NCBI GenBank assembly: GCA_963790505.1 | Contig: CAWBOT010000002.1 | Coordinates: 186,001 to 250,000 of the forward strand | DNA length: 64,000 nt | Origin: Acidisarcina sp963790505 | Lineage (GTDB): Bacteria > Acidobacteriota > Terriglobia > Terriglobales > Acidobacteriaceae | Reading direction: 5' to 3' | Shown: piece after piece, positions 17,064-27,222 of the stretch | How positions within the stretch are numbered: the first letter of the stretch is position 1 | How the letters are laid out: each line of letters opens with the position of its first letter | Notes under the pieces: generated by a model | Seen by the model: only the letters and a program-made list of their open reading frames with translations | Database searches by the model: none | What the model was told of the DNA's origin: nothing | Program-made: the position numbers and the translations under genes

Positions 17064-18257
17064 TCAACGGTGTTTCGATCTGGGTTGTTTGGATCCGGCA
17101 AAGGAAATTTCGTCGCCCCCGAAAATGAGTATCTGGCCGACGTCGTCCTCGTTGCGGGCAAACTCCAGTTCGCGGTACCCGCCGCCACTCTGGCGTCGAA
17201 TCTTGAGGCTCTTGCTGATGCTTGCGCCATAATCGTCGGTGGGCGGGAAGACATACGTGACTTTGGAGCCGAGCGGAACCTGGGCCGGGCGTCCATTCAC
17301 CGTGACATCGAGGACGGGGCTCACGGTGACCAGACCCTCAAACTCGACGCAGGTAACCCGCGATTTGCGGAGTTCGTCGCAGGAGATATTCGGATTTCTA
17401 TTAGCGGCGGCTGTAGCGGCGTCGAGGTCGTTGATCTCGGATCCGCCGAGCAGGATTGCCGGGTTGCTGGAGTTGGCCGAGACTTCAAGGCGCTGCAGTA
17501 TCAGGCGAAGGTGAGGGGTCGCTTTGAACTCGGTAGCCAATGCCCCGTCTGGGAGTTTCAGCGCGCTATCGCTTGCTATATCTCCCTGGCTCCCAAGAAA
17601 GCTTATTTGGACGCCGTTCCCACCCACGCTGCTAAAGCCATAGGACGTTACGATCGTCCGCATAGGGGTGCTTGCATTTGCTGTCGCGACGTTGCGCTCG
17701 ATGCGCAGTTCCATCCCCGGTCCCAGATCGACGTATCCAGCCTGGCCGTAGGAATATCGATAGAGAAGGGATTCATCGGCGGGCATAGCCATGCCTGTGA
17801 CGATCTTCTGCTTGATTGCGGCGAGCCCTTCGTCCGCAGAGAAGCATTGCTTCTGCGACAAAGTCGAGATCTCGCGCAGGAAGCGATCCCACTCTGGTTT
17901 TAGGTCAACATGGCCTCCGGCAGCGGCCCACGCATCGGCGGAGGGAGTTTCGACCGTCCACTGCGTCGTCGGCGGGTCGGCGGGGTAGAGGGAGAACCAC
18001 TCACCATGGATCGAGCAATTCTTCTGGACAGACTGCTCCTGAGCCGGTGCGATGGATATTTGAAATTGTTGGCGTCGTCCCAGGATGCGGGAGCCGTTGG
18101 GCACCAAGAAATACTGAGATTCGATCTGCGTAAGCTTGTAGAAAGCTCCGGTCTGACTGCGGTGCGAGGTGCAGCCCAGCGACTGCAGAATGAAGAGCGA
18201 GACCGCCAGCGATAATGAGATTCGCCTCGACTGTTCAGATGTTTGGTTTGGGTGCAC
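17064..18257 (-). CDS. Lipoprotein of unknown function
   Basis: About 397 residues starting from a GTG at 18257 that has GGAG eight bases before it. A basic start, a hydrophobic run (ISLSLAVSLFILQSLGC) and Cys form a lipoprotein signal. The mature part has no domain that I know; it holds FKATPHLRLILQRLEVSANS and, near the end, VTYVFPPTDDYGASISKSLK. A longer frame reaches 18938, but that extension lies antisense to kdsD and has the composition of a shadow frame. A TlpA gene starts 55 bases after its stop on the same strand. Confidence 0.68.
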   Translation of the reverse strand: MHPNQTSEQSRRISLSLAVSLFILQSLGCTSHRSQTGAFYKLTQIESQYFLVPNGSRILGRRQQFQISIAPAQEQSVQKNCSIHGEWFSLYPADPPTTQWTVETPSADAWAAAGGHVDLKPEWDRFLREISTLSQKQCFSADEGLAAIKQKIVTGMAMPADESLLYRYSYGQAGYVDLGPGMELRIERNVATANASTPMRTIVTSYGFSSVGGNGVQISFLGSQGDIASDSALKLPDGALATEFKATPHLRLILQRLEVSANSSNPAILLGGSEINDLDAATAAANRNPNISCDELRKSRVTCVEFEGLVTVSPVLDVTVNGRPAQVPLGSKVTYVFPPTDDYGASISKSLKIRRQSGGGYRELEFARNEDDVGQILIFGGDEISFAGSKQPRSKHR

Positions 18258-18345
18258 TCGTTCGGCTCCGAGTCGCGCAGTCGCCTGCCCAAGGGGCGGC
18301 TTACCCCTAAAAGTACACTCATGCGATGATCTTGTTTGATCTGAG

Positions 18346-19359
18346 ATGCCTGAACTTACCCCAGCCCAACTCGTGCGCATTGAAGCCGCCGCGCTCGAGG
18401 CGCTTGCCGCCCGGCTCGATGGATCGATGGCCGCAGATTTCGAACGCGCCGTCGCGTTGATGCTGAAGTGCGGCGAATCTCGCGGGCGCGTGGTCGTGAC
18501 CGGGATGGGCAAGAGCGGCATCATCGCGCAAAAGATCGCCGCGACGCTCAGCTCGACGGGGACGCCAGCGCTGTTTCTGCATCCCGCTGAGGCGGTCCAT
18601 GGGGACATTGGCGGGTTGGCCACGGGAGATGTCGTCATCGCGCTCTCGGCGAGCGGCGAGACAGAAGAGATTCTTCGTCTGTTAGTGATGCTGAAACGGA
18701 TCGGGGACGCGCTGATCAGCTTCTGCTGCAATCCGCGCTCGACACTGGCCCAGGCGAGCGACGTGGCGCTCGATTGCTGTGTCGCGCAGGAGGCCTGCGG
18801 TCTCGACCTGGCGCCGACGGCTTCGACAACCGCGATGCTCGCGTTGGGAGATGCTCTGGCAATTGCTGTCTCGCAGCGCAAAGGATTTCGTGCCGAGGAC
18901 TTCGCCGACCTGCACCCCGGCGGCAAGCTGGGCCGCAAGCTGTCGCGGGTGAGGGAACTGATGCACTCCGGCGACGCGATCCCTCAGGTCGCGCCGGTGA
19001 CGCCGATGGGCGAAGTGATCTACGAGATGTCGAAGAAGCGGCTGGGCATGACCACGGTGACCGAAGCCGGAAGGCTGGTTGGCCTGATCAGCGACGGCGA
19101 CCTGCGGCGGCTACTGGAGCGGGAGGGCGCGGGAGCGCTGGGCAAGTCCGCCGGCGAAGCGATGAACCGATCGCCGAAGACGATTGCCGCCGGAGAGCTG
19201 GCGATACGCGCGCTGGGCCTAATGGAGGAATGGAAGATTACGGCGCTGGTGGTGCTGGGCGAGGAGCAAACTGTGCTGGGCGTCGTTCACCTGCACGATG
19301 TGCTGAGGGCGCTGGAGGTGGAGGCTACTCCGCCTCCTCAACCGAAGGCGCAATCTTGA
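18346..19359 (+). CDS. kdsD: Arabinose-5-phosphate isomerase
   Basis: A 337-residue KpsF/GutQ-family enzyme that turns ribulose-5-phosphate into arabinose-5-phosphate, the first step to Kdo of lipopolysaccharide. The SIS domain has VVVTGMGKSGIIAQKIAATL, HPAEAVHGDIGGL and ALSASGETEEIL. Two CBS domains follow from about residue 210 (LGMTTVTEAGRLVGLISDGD and WKITALVVLGEEQTVLGVV). The end overlaps the end of the converging STAS gene by 35 bases. Confidence 0.94.
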   Translation: MPELTPAQLVRIEAAALEALAARLDGSMAADFERAVALMLKCGESRGRVVVTGMGKSGIIAQKIAATLSSTGTPALFLHPAEAVHGDIGGLATGDVVIALSASGETEEILRLLVMLKRIGDALISFCCNPRSTLAQASDVALDCCVAQEACGLDLAPTASTTAMLALGDALAIAVSQRKGFRAEDFADLHPGGKLGRKLSRVRELMHSGDAIPQVAPVTPMGEVIYEMSKKRLGMTTVTEAGRLVGLISDGDLRRLLEREGAGALGKSAGEAMNRSPKTIAAGELAIRALGLMEEWKITALVVLGEEQTVLGVVHLHDVLRALEVEATPPPQPKAQS

Positions 19360-19660
19360 GCAGCTTGGTGGTGTTGGTCAGCTCGAGCAGCGCGTAGACG
19401 CGCTCATTGACTCCAACCAGGACTACCTTGCGGCCATTTTTCTGGGCGCCGATGTAGAAGTTGATGACTGCGCCCATGCCGGCCGAGTCCATGTAGGGCA
19501 CGCCGGAAAAATCAAGAATCGACAGCGTGGGACTCTCTTTGCGCAGTTCCGCCTGAAAGGTGAAAAGGTTGCTGAGGGTGATCGGACCCTCAAACGTCAG
19601 AATGCGGGTGTCGGGGCTCTTGCCCTGACGAACTTGAATGGAGAGTGGGTCCTGTTGCAT
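19325..19660 (-). CDS. STAS-domain protein, anti-sigma-factor-antagonist type
   Basis: A 111-residue single-domain protein. RILTFEGPITLSNLFTFQ and LSILDFSGVPYMDSAGMGAV match the SpoIIAA/RsbV core. The serine of MDSAGMGAV is at the place where anti-sigma kinases phosphorylate. KVVLVGVNERVYALLELT fits the last strand and helix. I start at ATG 19660; the longer frame to 20080 is antisense to proS. Its partners (an anti-sigma kinase or a phosphatase) are not nearby. Confidence 0.87.
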   Translation of the reverse strand: MQQDPLSIQVRQGKSPDTRILTFEGPITLSNLFTFQAELRKESPTLSILDFSGVPYMDSAGMGAVINFYIGAQKNGRKVVLVGVNERVYALLELTNTTKLLKIAPSVEEAE

Positions 19661-19855
19661 ATCGGCTGTAAGTCTAAGGAAAAGAATACCGCACATGATG
19701 AATGCCGTGTGAATACACCCTTTCGGGTTGGCTGGGAGTGTACCCGGGCGTGCGGCGAGGAGCGGGCAAGCGGCTAAAATGAAGACTTTGAAATAAGAAG
19801 ACGCACGGGCAGGCGCGAGGCGGCGTCCCCGGCCAGAAAGTACACACCCGAAATC

Positions 19856-21615
19856 ATGCATCGTTGGTCGAAACTCTTTCTCCCCACGCTTCGCGAGGCT
19901 CCGGCCGACGCCGAGGTCGCAAGCCACAAATTTCTGTTGCGGGCCGGATATATCCGGCAGCTCGGCGCAGGCATCTATTCCTACCTGCCCCTGGGCCAGC
20001 GCTCGATCAACAAGATCGTCGCCATCGTTCGCGAGGAGATGGACAACATCGGGCAGGAGTTCCTGCTGCCGGCGATCCATCCCCGCGAGCTGTGGGAGGA
20101 GAGCGGCCGCTGGACGCGGTCATGGGCGACAACATGTTTCGCCTCAAGGACCGCAAGGGCGCGGAACTCGTGCCTGGGCATGACCCACGAAGAGGTGATG
20201 ACCGACATCGCCCGCAAGGAGCTGCGCAGCTACAAGCAGCTGCCGCAGATCTGGTACCAGATCCAGACCAAGTTTCGCGATGAGCCGCGGCCGCAAGGCG
20301 GGCCTGCTGCGGGTGCGGCAGTTCATCATGAAGGACTGCTACTCCTTCGACATCGACGCGGCCGGGCTGGACAAGAGCTACAACGCTGCACGATGCTGCG
20401 TACCGCCGGATCTTCACCCGCTGCGGGTTGAAGTTTGTCGCCGTCGAGGCGGACTCGGGCGCGATGGGCGGCTCGCAATCGCAGGAGTTCATGGTCTACA
20501 CCGACGCCGGCGAAGACCTGATCGCCAGCTGCCCGACTGCGGACTATGCGGCAAATATCGAGAAGGCCACTTCGCGGCTTGAGCCGTCGAGGAGATCTCG
20601 CGCCGACAGGTGATGGCTTGCCCGAGCTGGTCCACACGCCCGGCAAGGGCGCGATCGCCGACGTAGCGGACTTCTTGCAGGTTTCTCCGAAGCAGGACAT
20701 CAAGAGCGTGGCATACATGGCATTCGCGCGGCGGGAAAGGCTGCCGGCTGGTCGTCGTTTCTGCGGGGCGACCACAGCGTGAACGAGGCCAAGCTGAGCG
20801 CGCTTCTGGGGGCGGTCGAGTTGCGGCCGATGAAGGCGGAGGAGATTGAGAGCTGGTTTCATGCGCCTGCCGGCTATCTTGGCCCGGTTGGCATTGCTCC
20901 TGCAGAAGACTGCAATCGCGGCGAGTTGGTGGTCGTCTCGATGTGGCGCTCGAAGGCCGAACCAACATCGATCTGCGGCGCGAACAAGCTCGATTACCAC
21001 TTCCGCAACGTCACGCCGGAGCGCGATTTCAAATGGACTGTCGCCGCCGACATTCGCAATGTCGGCCGAGGGCGAGGCTTGCCCCGGTCTGCGGCACAGG
21101 CCGCTGAGGGTGGCGAAGGCGGTCGAGATCGGGCACATCTTCAAGCTGGGCTACAGGTACACCGAGATCATGGGAGCGCGGGTGCTCGACGCGAACGGCA
21201 AGGAAGTGACGCCGATCATGGGGTGCTACGGCATCGGCATCGAGCGCATTCTGACCGCCGCGATCGAGCAGAGCCACGACGCCAACGGATTCTGGCTGCC
21301 GCCCGCGATTGCGCCTTTCGACGTGGTGGTGACGGTGACCAACACCACCGATGCCGCGCTGATGCTAGCCGGCGAACAGATCGCCGCCGAACTCGAAGCG
21401 GCCGGCTTTGATGTGCTGCTGGATGATCGCGATGAGCGCGCCGGCGTCAAATTCAAAGATGCCGACCTGATCGGCATTCCCTATCGCATCAACGTGGGCA
21501 AGAAGGCGGCCGAGGGCAAAGTGGAGCTGGTCATGCGTGCCACCGCTGCGATCCAGCGACAATGCCGATCGACGACGCTGTTCACAGCTATCTGACTCTC
21601 GTGGAGCAAGTCTGA
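19856..21615 (+). CDS. proS: Prolyl-tRNA synthetase, broken by several frame changes
   Basis: The pieces, read across frames, make a normal bacterial ProS: HRWSKLFLPTLREAPADAEV, LRAGYIRQLGAGIYSYLPLG (motif 1 area), GMTHEEVMTDIARKEL and QFIMKDCYSFDIDAAG, then LGAVELRPMKAEEIESWF (editing insertion) and GCYGIGIERILTAAIEQS, GFDVLLDDRDERAGVKFKDA near the end. Frame changes are needed near 20112 (a G is missing in TGGACGCGG), 20170, 20291-20304 and 20388, and again after 20580 and near 21060-21110. The reconstructed stop is at 21613-21615. All are single-base changes, as expected from sequence error in an essential gene. Confidence 0.87.
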
Positions 21616-24345
21616 TGCCGCAAAGATTTGGCAGCCTGGCTGTCAGACTGCTTCGTTACTTCAGCATCGCAGGAAGGACATACGTCGTCATTGCCAGTGA
21701 AGGTGACAATTCGCCGGTCCAGTCAGACTGCAGCGATCACCGCGTTATGAGACGGCGGCTGCTCGCGTGCAGGCGCGTGCCGCTTGTCGTGCTGATCGTG
21801 GGCCTCTCGGTCTTCGGCTTTTACTGTTCAAGTATAGGACATCGTCGATGACCGCCTGACCCGGCCGCTGTTTGAAAACACGGCGAAGATTTATGCTGCG
21901 CCGCGCGAAGTGCGCCCCGGGCAGAAGCTGAACGCGCACTCGGTGGCCCAGGAGCTGCGAGACGCCGGCTACAGCGAAGATGGCGCGGTTCGCAAGTCGC
22001 CGATGGGCCACTTCTCCGGACGCGATTCTATCAGCGTCCATCCCGGGCCGCAGTCGTACCACTCGCAGGACGGCGCGACGATCACGCTTCGACAACGGAC
22101 GTCGTCACACAGATACCGGCGACAACGCCCAGCTCTGAACGCCTATGAGCTGGAGCCGCTGCTGATCACCGGTCTTTCGGAAGACAAGAGCCGCACCAAG
22201 CGCCGGCTGGTCACCTACGACGAGCTGCCCCAGAATCTGGTCCACGCCGTGACCGCATCGAAGACCGGCGCTTCTTCGAGCATGGCGGCGTCGACTATAC
22301 GGCTGCTGGGCGCGGTCAAGAACGATCTGACCCGCCGCCATAGCTACATGGAGGGCGGCTCGACGCTGACCATGCAGCTGGCGCGCGGCTTCTTTCTCAC
22401 CCCGGAGAAGAGCATCAAGCGCAAGCTGATCGAGATCGTCATTACCTTTCAACTGGAAAACCGCTTCAGCAAGCAGAAGATCTTCCAGATGTACGCCAAC
22501 GAGATCCCGCTGGGGCAGCAGGGCAGCTTCGCCATCAACGGCTTCGGCGAGGCGGCGCAGGCTTACTTCGGCAAGGATGTCCGGCAGCTGACTCTGCCCG
22601 AGTGCGCCCTGCTGGCGGGGATGATCCAGAGCCCCAGCCGGCTGAATCCGTATCGGCATCCGGAGCGCGCGATGACGCGGCGCAACCTGGTGCTCGACAC
22701 CATGGTCGAGACAGGATCAATCACCAAGGCAGAGGCAGAGAGGGCGAAGGCCGCGCCGCTGAGGTTTGGCCTCGTCGGGCGTGAACGCTGGGGAGGCGCC
22801 GTACTTCGTCGACCTGGTGCGTGACGAGCTCACGCAAAAGCTGGGCGAGAACAGCTTCAACCACGAGGGGCTGCGCATCTACACCTCGCTCGATCCTGAC
22901 CTGCAACATGCGGCGGCCGAGGCGGTCGAATTTGGCGCCAAGCTGGTCGACGAGCTGGTGCTGAAGCAACACACCCATAAGGCCAAAGACGGAACCGTGA
23001 CCACCGATGGCGAGATTAACTATCCGCAGGTCGCGTTAGTGGCGCTCAATCCGCATACCGGCCAGGTGCTGGCGCTGGTCGGCGGCCGCAACTACGGACA
23101 GAGCCAGCTGAACCACGCGGTCGCCAAGCGCCCGACCGGCTCCATCTTCAAGCCGTTTGTCTACGCCAGCGCCTTTAATTCGGCGGTTGCCGGCACCAAG
23201 CTGAACGACGATGGCACCGACGCGCTGTTCACACCGGTGACGATGTTGAACGACGAGCAGACAACCTTCACCTTCGGCAACGACCAGGAATATACCCCGC
23301 GCAACTACAAGGACGAGTACCACGGCGAGGTGACGGCGATCTATGCGCTTGGCTCACTCGCTCAACAACGCCACGATTTCGCTGGGGCAGATGGTCGGCT
23401 TCAACAATGTCGCCGCGCTGGCGCGTTCGGCGGGTATCCAGCTCGGCGCAGGGCACGCCCTCGGTGGCGCTCGGGCACCTACAGCGCTACGCCCCTCGAT
23501 ATGGCCGGCGCATACACGTTGTTTGCCAACGGCGGCATCAAGATCGATCCCTGGATGCTGGCCTCGGTGCGCTGCACCCAATGGCGACGTGCTCGACGAT
23601 TACACGCCCGATCCGCGCCGATCCTCGACCCCCGCGTCGCCTATCTGACCACCAGCATGATGGAAGGCGTGATGAACTTCGGCTACGGCTATGAGGCGCG
23701 GCGGCGCGGGTTCATGGCGCCGGCGGCGGGCAAGACGGGAACATCGAACGACGCATGGTTTGCGGGATACACCAGCAACCTGCTTGTGCATCGTCTGGAT
23801 CGGCAACGACGACTACACGGACATCAAGCTGTCCGGGCGCGGTCGCCGCCGCGCCAATCTGGGCGGAGTTCATGAAGCGCGCGGTCAAGTTGCCGCAATA
23901 CTCCGATACGCGTGAATTCGCTGCGCCTGCCGGCGTGACGGTTGTGCAACTCGACAAGGACACGAACCTGCTTGCAGACGCCAGCTGCCCGAGCAAGACC
24001 TACAACGCGGCCTTCCTTGAGGGCACCGAGCCGACCGATACCTGCGACCATCTGAACGGCGACCAGCGGAATGTCTTTCAGAAGCTCTTTGGCCTGGGCG
24101 ATAAGAACTCGATGCCGTCTCTGCCGGCGGGCAGTCACCCCACAGTATTGCCGCCTCCAGCGGCGGCTGCGGTGCAGTCGGGAGCGGCTCCTTCGACGGG
24201 GCAAAGCCCAAGCCCGGTCCTGGACGAGAGCCAGCCGAAGAAAAAGAAGGGCTTCTTCAGCAAGATCTTCGGCGGTGGATCGAAGGACGACAAGAAGCCT
24301 GCACCGGAGCCGCAACAACCGCAGCAAAATCCGCCACAGCAGTGA
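21615..24345 (+). CDS. Class A penicillin-binding protein (PBP1A type), broken by several frame changes
   Basis: A bifunctional peptidoglycan glycosyltransferase/transpeptidase in the inner membrane. Across frames one sees a membrane anchor (VPLVVLIVGLSVFGFY), the GT51 domain (the FFEHGG Glu region at about 22275, then GGSTLTMQLARGFFLTPEK and CALLAGMIQSPSRLNP), and the transpeptidase with the serine of TGSIFKPF, the SLN of LTHSLNNATISLG type and AGKTGTSNDAWFAG. A Lys/Pro/Gln-rich tail ends it. The ATG overlaps the proS stop in TGATG. Single-base indels near 21810-21840, 22088, 22255, 22790, 23350 and 23580-23830 break the frame; both insertions and deletions occur. Confidence 0.87.
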
Positions 24346-24348
24346 AGG

Positions 24349-25245
24349 CTAGCCGCAACCAACTTTGCGTCTTCGGACGGGCGTCGACCAGCCCTCAACT
24401 GCGGCGACTCCGGCAGGCATCGGCTGACACTCCGGACACCAATAGGTCGAGCGCACTCCCGGCCCCTGCTTGCGCATCAGGATGAGCGTTCCACAGCGGC
24501 GGCACTGCTTCCCGCGGCGTCCGTAGACCCACAGCCGTGCGGTCGGATTGTCGGCACCCGTCGTTCGCCTCAGGCCGGTGTAGGTGACAATGCGATCGCT
24601 CGCGCCCTCATTCACATTTGCCGCCATCAATCGGCGCGAGGCCGCCAGCACTTGTTCAAGTTGAGCGACGCTGAGCGAGGAGACTTTAGCGAATGGGTTG
24701 ATGCCGCAAGTGAAGCAGATTTCCGACTTGAAGACGTTGCCGATTCCGGCCAGCAGCTGTTGATTGAGAAGGGCATTGGCAATTTCGTCATCGGGGCGGG
24801 CGATAAGCCGCTTCATTACTTCATCTTCAGAGAAGCTAGATGACAGCAGATCGGGGCCGAGCTTGGGAATGGATGTGTGGCGTTCCAGGCTGCTTGCTGA
24901 ATGAAAGGAAGCAATCTGCACATCAAAGGCGACGGCCTCGAAGTCCTCAGTCGCGAGGAGAATGCGCATGTGGCTGCGGCCGCGCTGCCAGCGTTCGCCG
25001 GGACGGTAGATGTGCCAACTGCCGCTCATCAGCATGTGCGTGACAAGGATGAGGTCGCCGCTGAAATGGATGAGCAGCCATTTGCCGCGGGATTCGACGC
25101 GCTCGATGGTGCGGCCGGCGACAGGACTCTGGTCGTTCGCGGCGGTGAGCTTTGCCGTGGCAGCCTCAAAAGAGGTCACCCGCATGCCGTGGAGCGCCAG
25201 ATTGAGCGCCCTGGCGGAGCGGAAGATGGTGTCGCCTTCGGGCAT
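24349..25245 (-). CDS. nei: Endonuclease VIII-like DNA glycosylase (Fpg/Nei family)
   Basis: A 298-residue base-excision repair enzyme that removes oxidised pyrimidines and cuts the strand. The N-terminal PEGDTIF supplies the catalytic Pro and Glu. ESRGKWLLIHFSGD has the beta-strand Lys, NQQLLAGIGNVFKSEICF is the H2TH helix pair, and CRRCGTLI with YWCPECQ forms the C-terminal zinc finger. The PEGDT start and overall length fit the Nei rather than the Fpg branch. It ends three bases from the end of the converging penicillin-binding protein gene. Confidence 0.92.
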   Translation of the reverse strand: MPEGDTIFRSARALNLALHGMRVTSFEAATAKLTAANDQSPVAGRTIERVESRGKWLLIHFSGDLILVTHMLMSGSWHIYRPGERWQRGRSHMRILLATEDFEAVAFDVQIASFHSASSLERHTSIPKLGPDLLSSSFSEDEVMKRLIARPDDEIANALLNQQLLAGIGNVFKSEICFTCGINPFAKVSSLSVAQLEQVLAASRRLMAANVNEGASDRIVTYTGLRRTTGADNPTARLWVYGRRGKQCRRCGTLILMRKQGPGVRSTYWCPECQPMPAGVAAVEGWSTPVRRRKVGCG

Positions 25246-25333
25246 AAGAGCAGATTACAGAAACAGGTGATGAGTGAGGTTGCGGAGGAACCCAGGTCTC
25301 AGCAAGGAGACCTGGGCACGCGCATTTCGTGGG

Positions 25334-26422
25334 TTATTGGATCGGCTGACCGTTGGTCGTCAGCTGCCCAAGCACCTGTTGATTGTATTGCTTCACCGAG
25401 TCGGGAAGCGGCGCATATTGGAGCTTCTCCGCCTCCGCCTGACCATCGGTGATCACATACGTGATGAAAGCCTTAAGCGCGGAGCGTTTTGCCGCGTCGG
25501 TGCCGTCCCTGGGGATAATCAGGAAGGTCAGCGTTGAGATTGGATAGGCGTCCGGCGCCGAGGCAGGAGGGTTGACGATCGGAATGCGGGGGTCCTTGGT
25601 TAGTTGTTCTGCGAAAGCGGCAATGGCGGCTGTCGTACTGGCGGTGCTGGGCACGACGTACTTGTGGGCCTGGTTGCCGATGGAGGCGACGGGAAGCTTG
25701 TTCTGCGCTGCGAAGGTAAGTTCGACGTAGCCGATCGCTCCCGGCGTCTGGCGAACCTGTCCAGTCACACCCTCGCTACCCTTGCCGCCCAGGCCAACCG
25801 GCCAAGGCACCTGAGTTCCTTTGCCGATCTTGTCTTTCCACTCCGGGCTGACTGCGGCAAGGTAAGTCGTGAAGGCATTAGTGGTGCCGCTACTGTCTGC
25901 GCGGTGGACAATTACGACGCTGGTATTCGGCAGAGCGACCCCCGGGTTGTCCTTAACAATGGCCGGGTCGTGCCAAGTCTTGATCTTGCCCATAAAAATG
26001 TCGGCAAGGTTTTCTCCGGAGATCTGCAGGGGCTGCTTGAGCTCGGGCAGGTTATAGGTGACGACCACCGGGCCAGCGCTCTCCGGAATCTGAATCACTG
26101 GCTTCATTCCAGCCAGCGCGGTGTCGTCGAGGGGGGCGTCAGAGGCGCCAAAGTCGACGGTTCCAGATTTGACCTGCTGAATGCCGGCGCCGCTGCCGAC
26201 GGACTGGTAATTGACCTGAACATTGGTGTGGACCTGGGAATACCCCTGAATCCAGCGTTGCATCACCGGATAAACAAACGAACTGCCGGCGCCGGTGAGG
26301 TTGACCTTCTCCGAAGCTCCACCTCCGGAATTACAGGCCACCGGGCCCAGTGTCAACGCCACGCTGGCGAGAGCAATCCCAAACTTCGTAGACGAACTAA
26401 TCCGATACCTGCCAGAACTCAT
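25334..26422 (-). CDS. pstS: Phosphate-binding lipoprotein PstS
   Basis: A 362-residue periplasmic phosphate receptor. A lipoprotein signal (FGIALASVALTLGPVAC) is followed by NLTGAGSSFVYPVMQRW and VNYQSVGSGAGIQQVKSG, the phosphate-contact loops, then FGASDAPLD and VHRADSSGTTNAFTTYL. ATG 26422 is preceded by GGAGG. pstC, pstA and pstB do not follow; nei is next on the strand, so it is an orphan in this window. No clean PHO box was found upstream. Confidence 0.95.
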   Translation of the reverse strand: MSSGRYRISSSTKFGIALASVALTLGPVACNSGGGASEKVNLTGAGSSFVYPVMQRWIQGYSQVHTNVQVNYQSVGSGAGIQQVKSGTVDFGASDAPLDDTALAGMKPVIQIPESAGPVVVTYNLPELKQPLQISGENLADIFMGKIKTWHDPAIVKDNPGVALPNTSVVIVHRADSSGTTNAFTTYLAAVSPEWKDKIGKGTQVPWPVGLGGKGSEGVTGQVRQTPGAIGYVELTFAAQNKLPVASIGNQAHKYVVPSTASTTAAIAAFAEQLTKDPRIPIVNPPASAPDAYPISTLTFLIIPRDGTDAAKRSALKAFITYVITDGQAEAEKLQYAPLPDSVKQYNQQVLGQLTTNGQPIQ

Positions 26423-26590
26423 CGTGCCTCCGCGATTCTCTTCATACGTTGTCCAAGGATGTCACAGGGATGCTTCGCGACGCGGGATTCATGCAAAATT
26501 TACAGCTTATTGCCTGCCGGTGGAATAATGGCGATTCCGAGCAACGCGCTCCCGGCGATCTGTCTCCTACAGAGTAAGAAGGAGAAGTTC

Positions 26591-27151
26591 ATGGCAAATC
26601 TAAAGGGCAAGAAGATAGCTATTTTAGCGACCGACGGTGTCGAGGCGGTAGAGCTAACGTCACCTCAAAAAGCGCTCCAAGAGGCAGGCGCGACGGTCGA
26701 GGTCGTCTCGCTCAAGGCAGGTCAGATTCAAGGCTTCAATCACGACAAACCGGGGCCTTCGATCAAGGTCGACAAGATCCTGAGCGAGGTGAAGGCCGAG
26801 GACTATCACAATCTCGTGTTGCCGGGCGGAGTGGCCAATCCGGACAAGCTGCGCACACATCCGGAGGTGATCCGGTTCATCAAGAGCTTTGTCGACGATG
26901 GCAAAGCAGTGGCCGTGATCTGCCACGGCCCCTGGACGCTGATCGAGGCGGGCGTGGTGAGGGGTAGGAAACTGACTTCGTGGCCGTCACTGAAGACGGA
27001 CATCACCAATGCCGGCGGGACGTGGGTCGATCAGGAGGTGGTTGTCGACAAAGGGATTATCAGCAGCAGGAACCCTGACGACTTGCCTGCCTTCAACAAG
27101 GAGATTCTGGAGGAGTTTTCTCACGCGGGCGCGTTGACCCCGGCCCGGTAA
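26591..27151 (+). CDS. DJ-1/PfpI-family protein
   Basis: A 186-residue protein of the PfpI branch (type 1 glutamine amidotransferase fold). KIAILATDGVEAVELTSP opens it, the nucleophile elbow is AVAVICHGPWTLIEAGV with Cys and His in line, and NLVLPGGVANPDKLR holds the usual Gly-rich turn. Members have been described as proteases, glyoxalases or deglycases; I would not choose. ATG 26591 has AAGGAG upstream; a much longer frame from 25604 is antisense to pstS and is not used. A hairpin with a T-rich tail follows at 27177. Confidence 0.9.
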   Translation: MANLKGKKIAILATDGVEAVELTSPQKALQEAGATVEVVSLKAGQIQGFNHDKPGPSIKVDKILSEVKAEDYHNLVLPGGVANPDKLRTHPEVIRFIKSFVDDGKAVAVICHGPWTLIEAGVVRGRKLTSWPSLKTDITNAGGTWVDQEVVVDKGIISSRNPDDLPAFNKEILEEFSHAGALTPAR

Positions 27152-27176
27152 TACCTACTACGTGTCGCGAAGATGA

Positions 27177-27201
27177 GGGCGCGCCCGAAGCGGACGCGCC
27201 C
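27177..27201 (+). terminator. Terminator after the PfpI-family gene
   Basis: A 7-bp GC stem (GGGCGCG and CGCGCCC) with an 11-base loop, followed on the plus strand by TTTGCATTTG. It lies between two converging genes, 26 bases past the plus-strand stop. Confidence 0.65.
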
Positions 27202-27222
27202 TTTGCATTTGCACTTTCGCGT

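Noticed and set aside
17064..18938. A 624-residue frame on the minus strand
   Set aside because: Its first 227 codons lie antisense to kdsD and have shadow-frame composition; the lipoprotein signal and a GGAG site place the start at 18257.
19856..24345. Programmed frameshifting in proS or the PBP
   Set aside because: Many breaks in both directions, with no slippery site or stimulatory structure.
26423..26500. A possible PHO box before pstS
   Set aside because: CTGTGACAT occurs once, but the second half-site and spacing do not fit.
25604..26590. A long N-terminal extension of the PfpI-family frame
   Set aside because: It is antisense to pstS; the PfpI fold and AAGGAG start at 26591.
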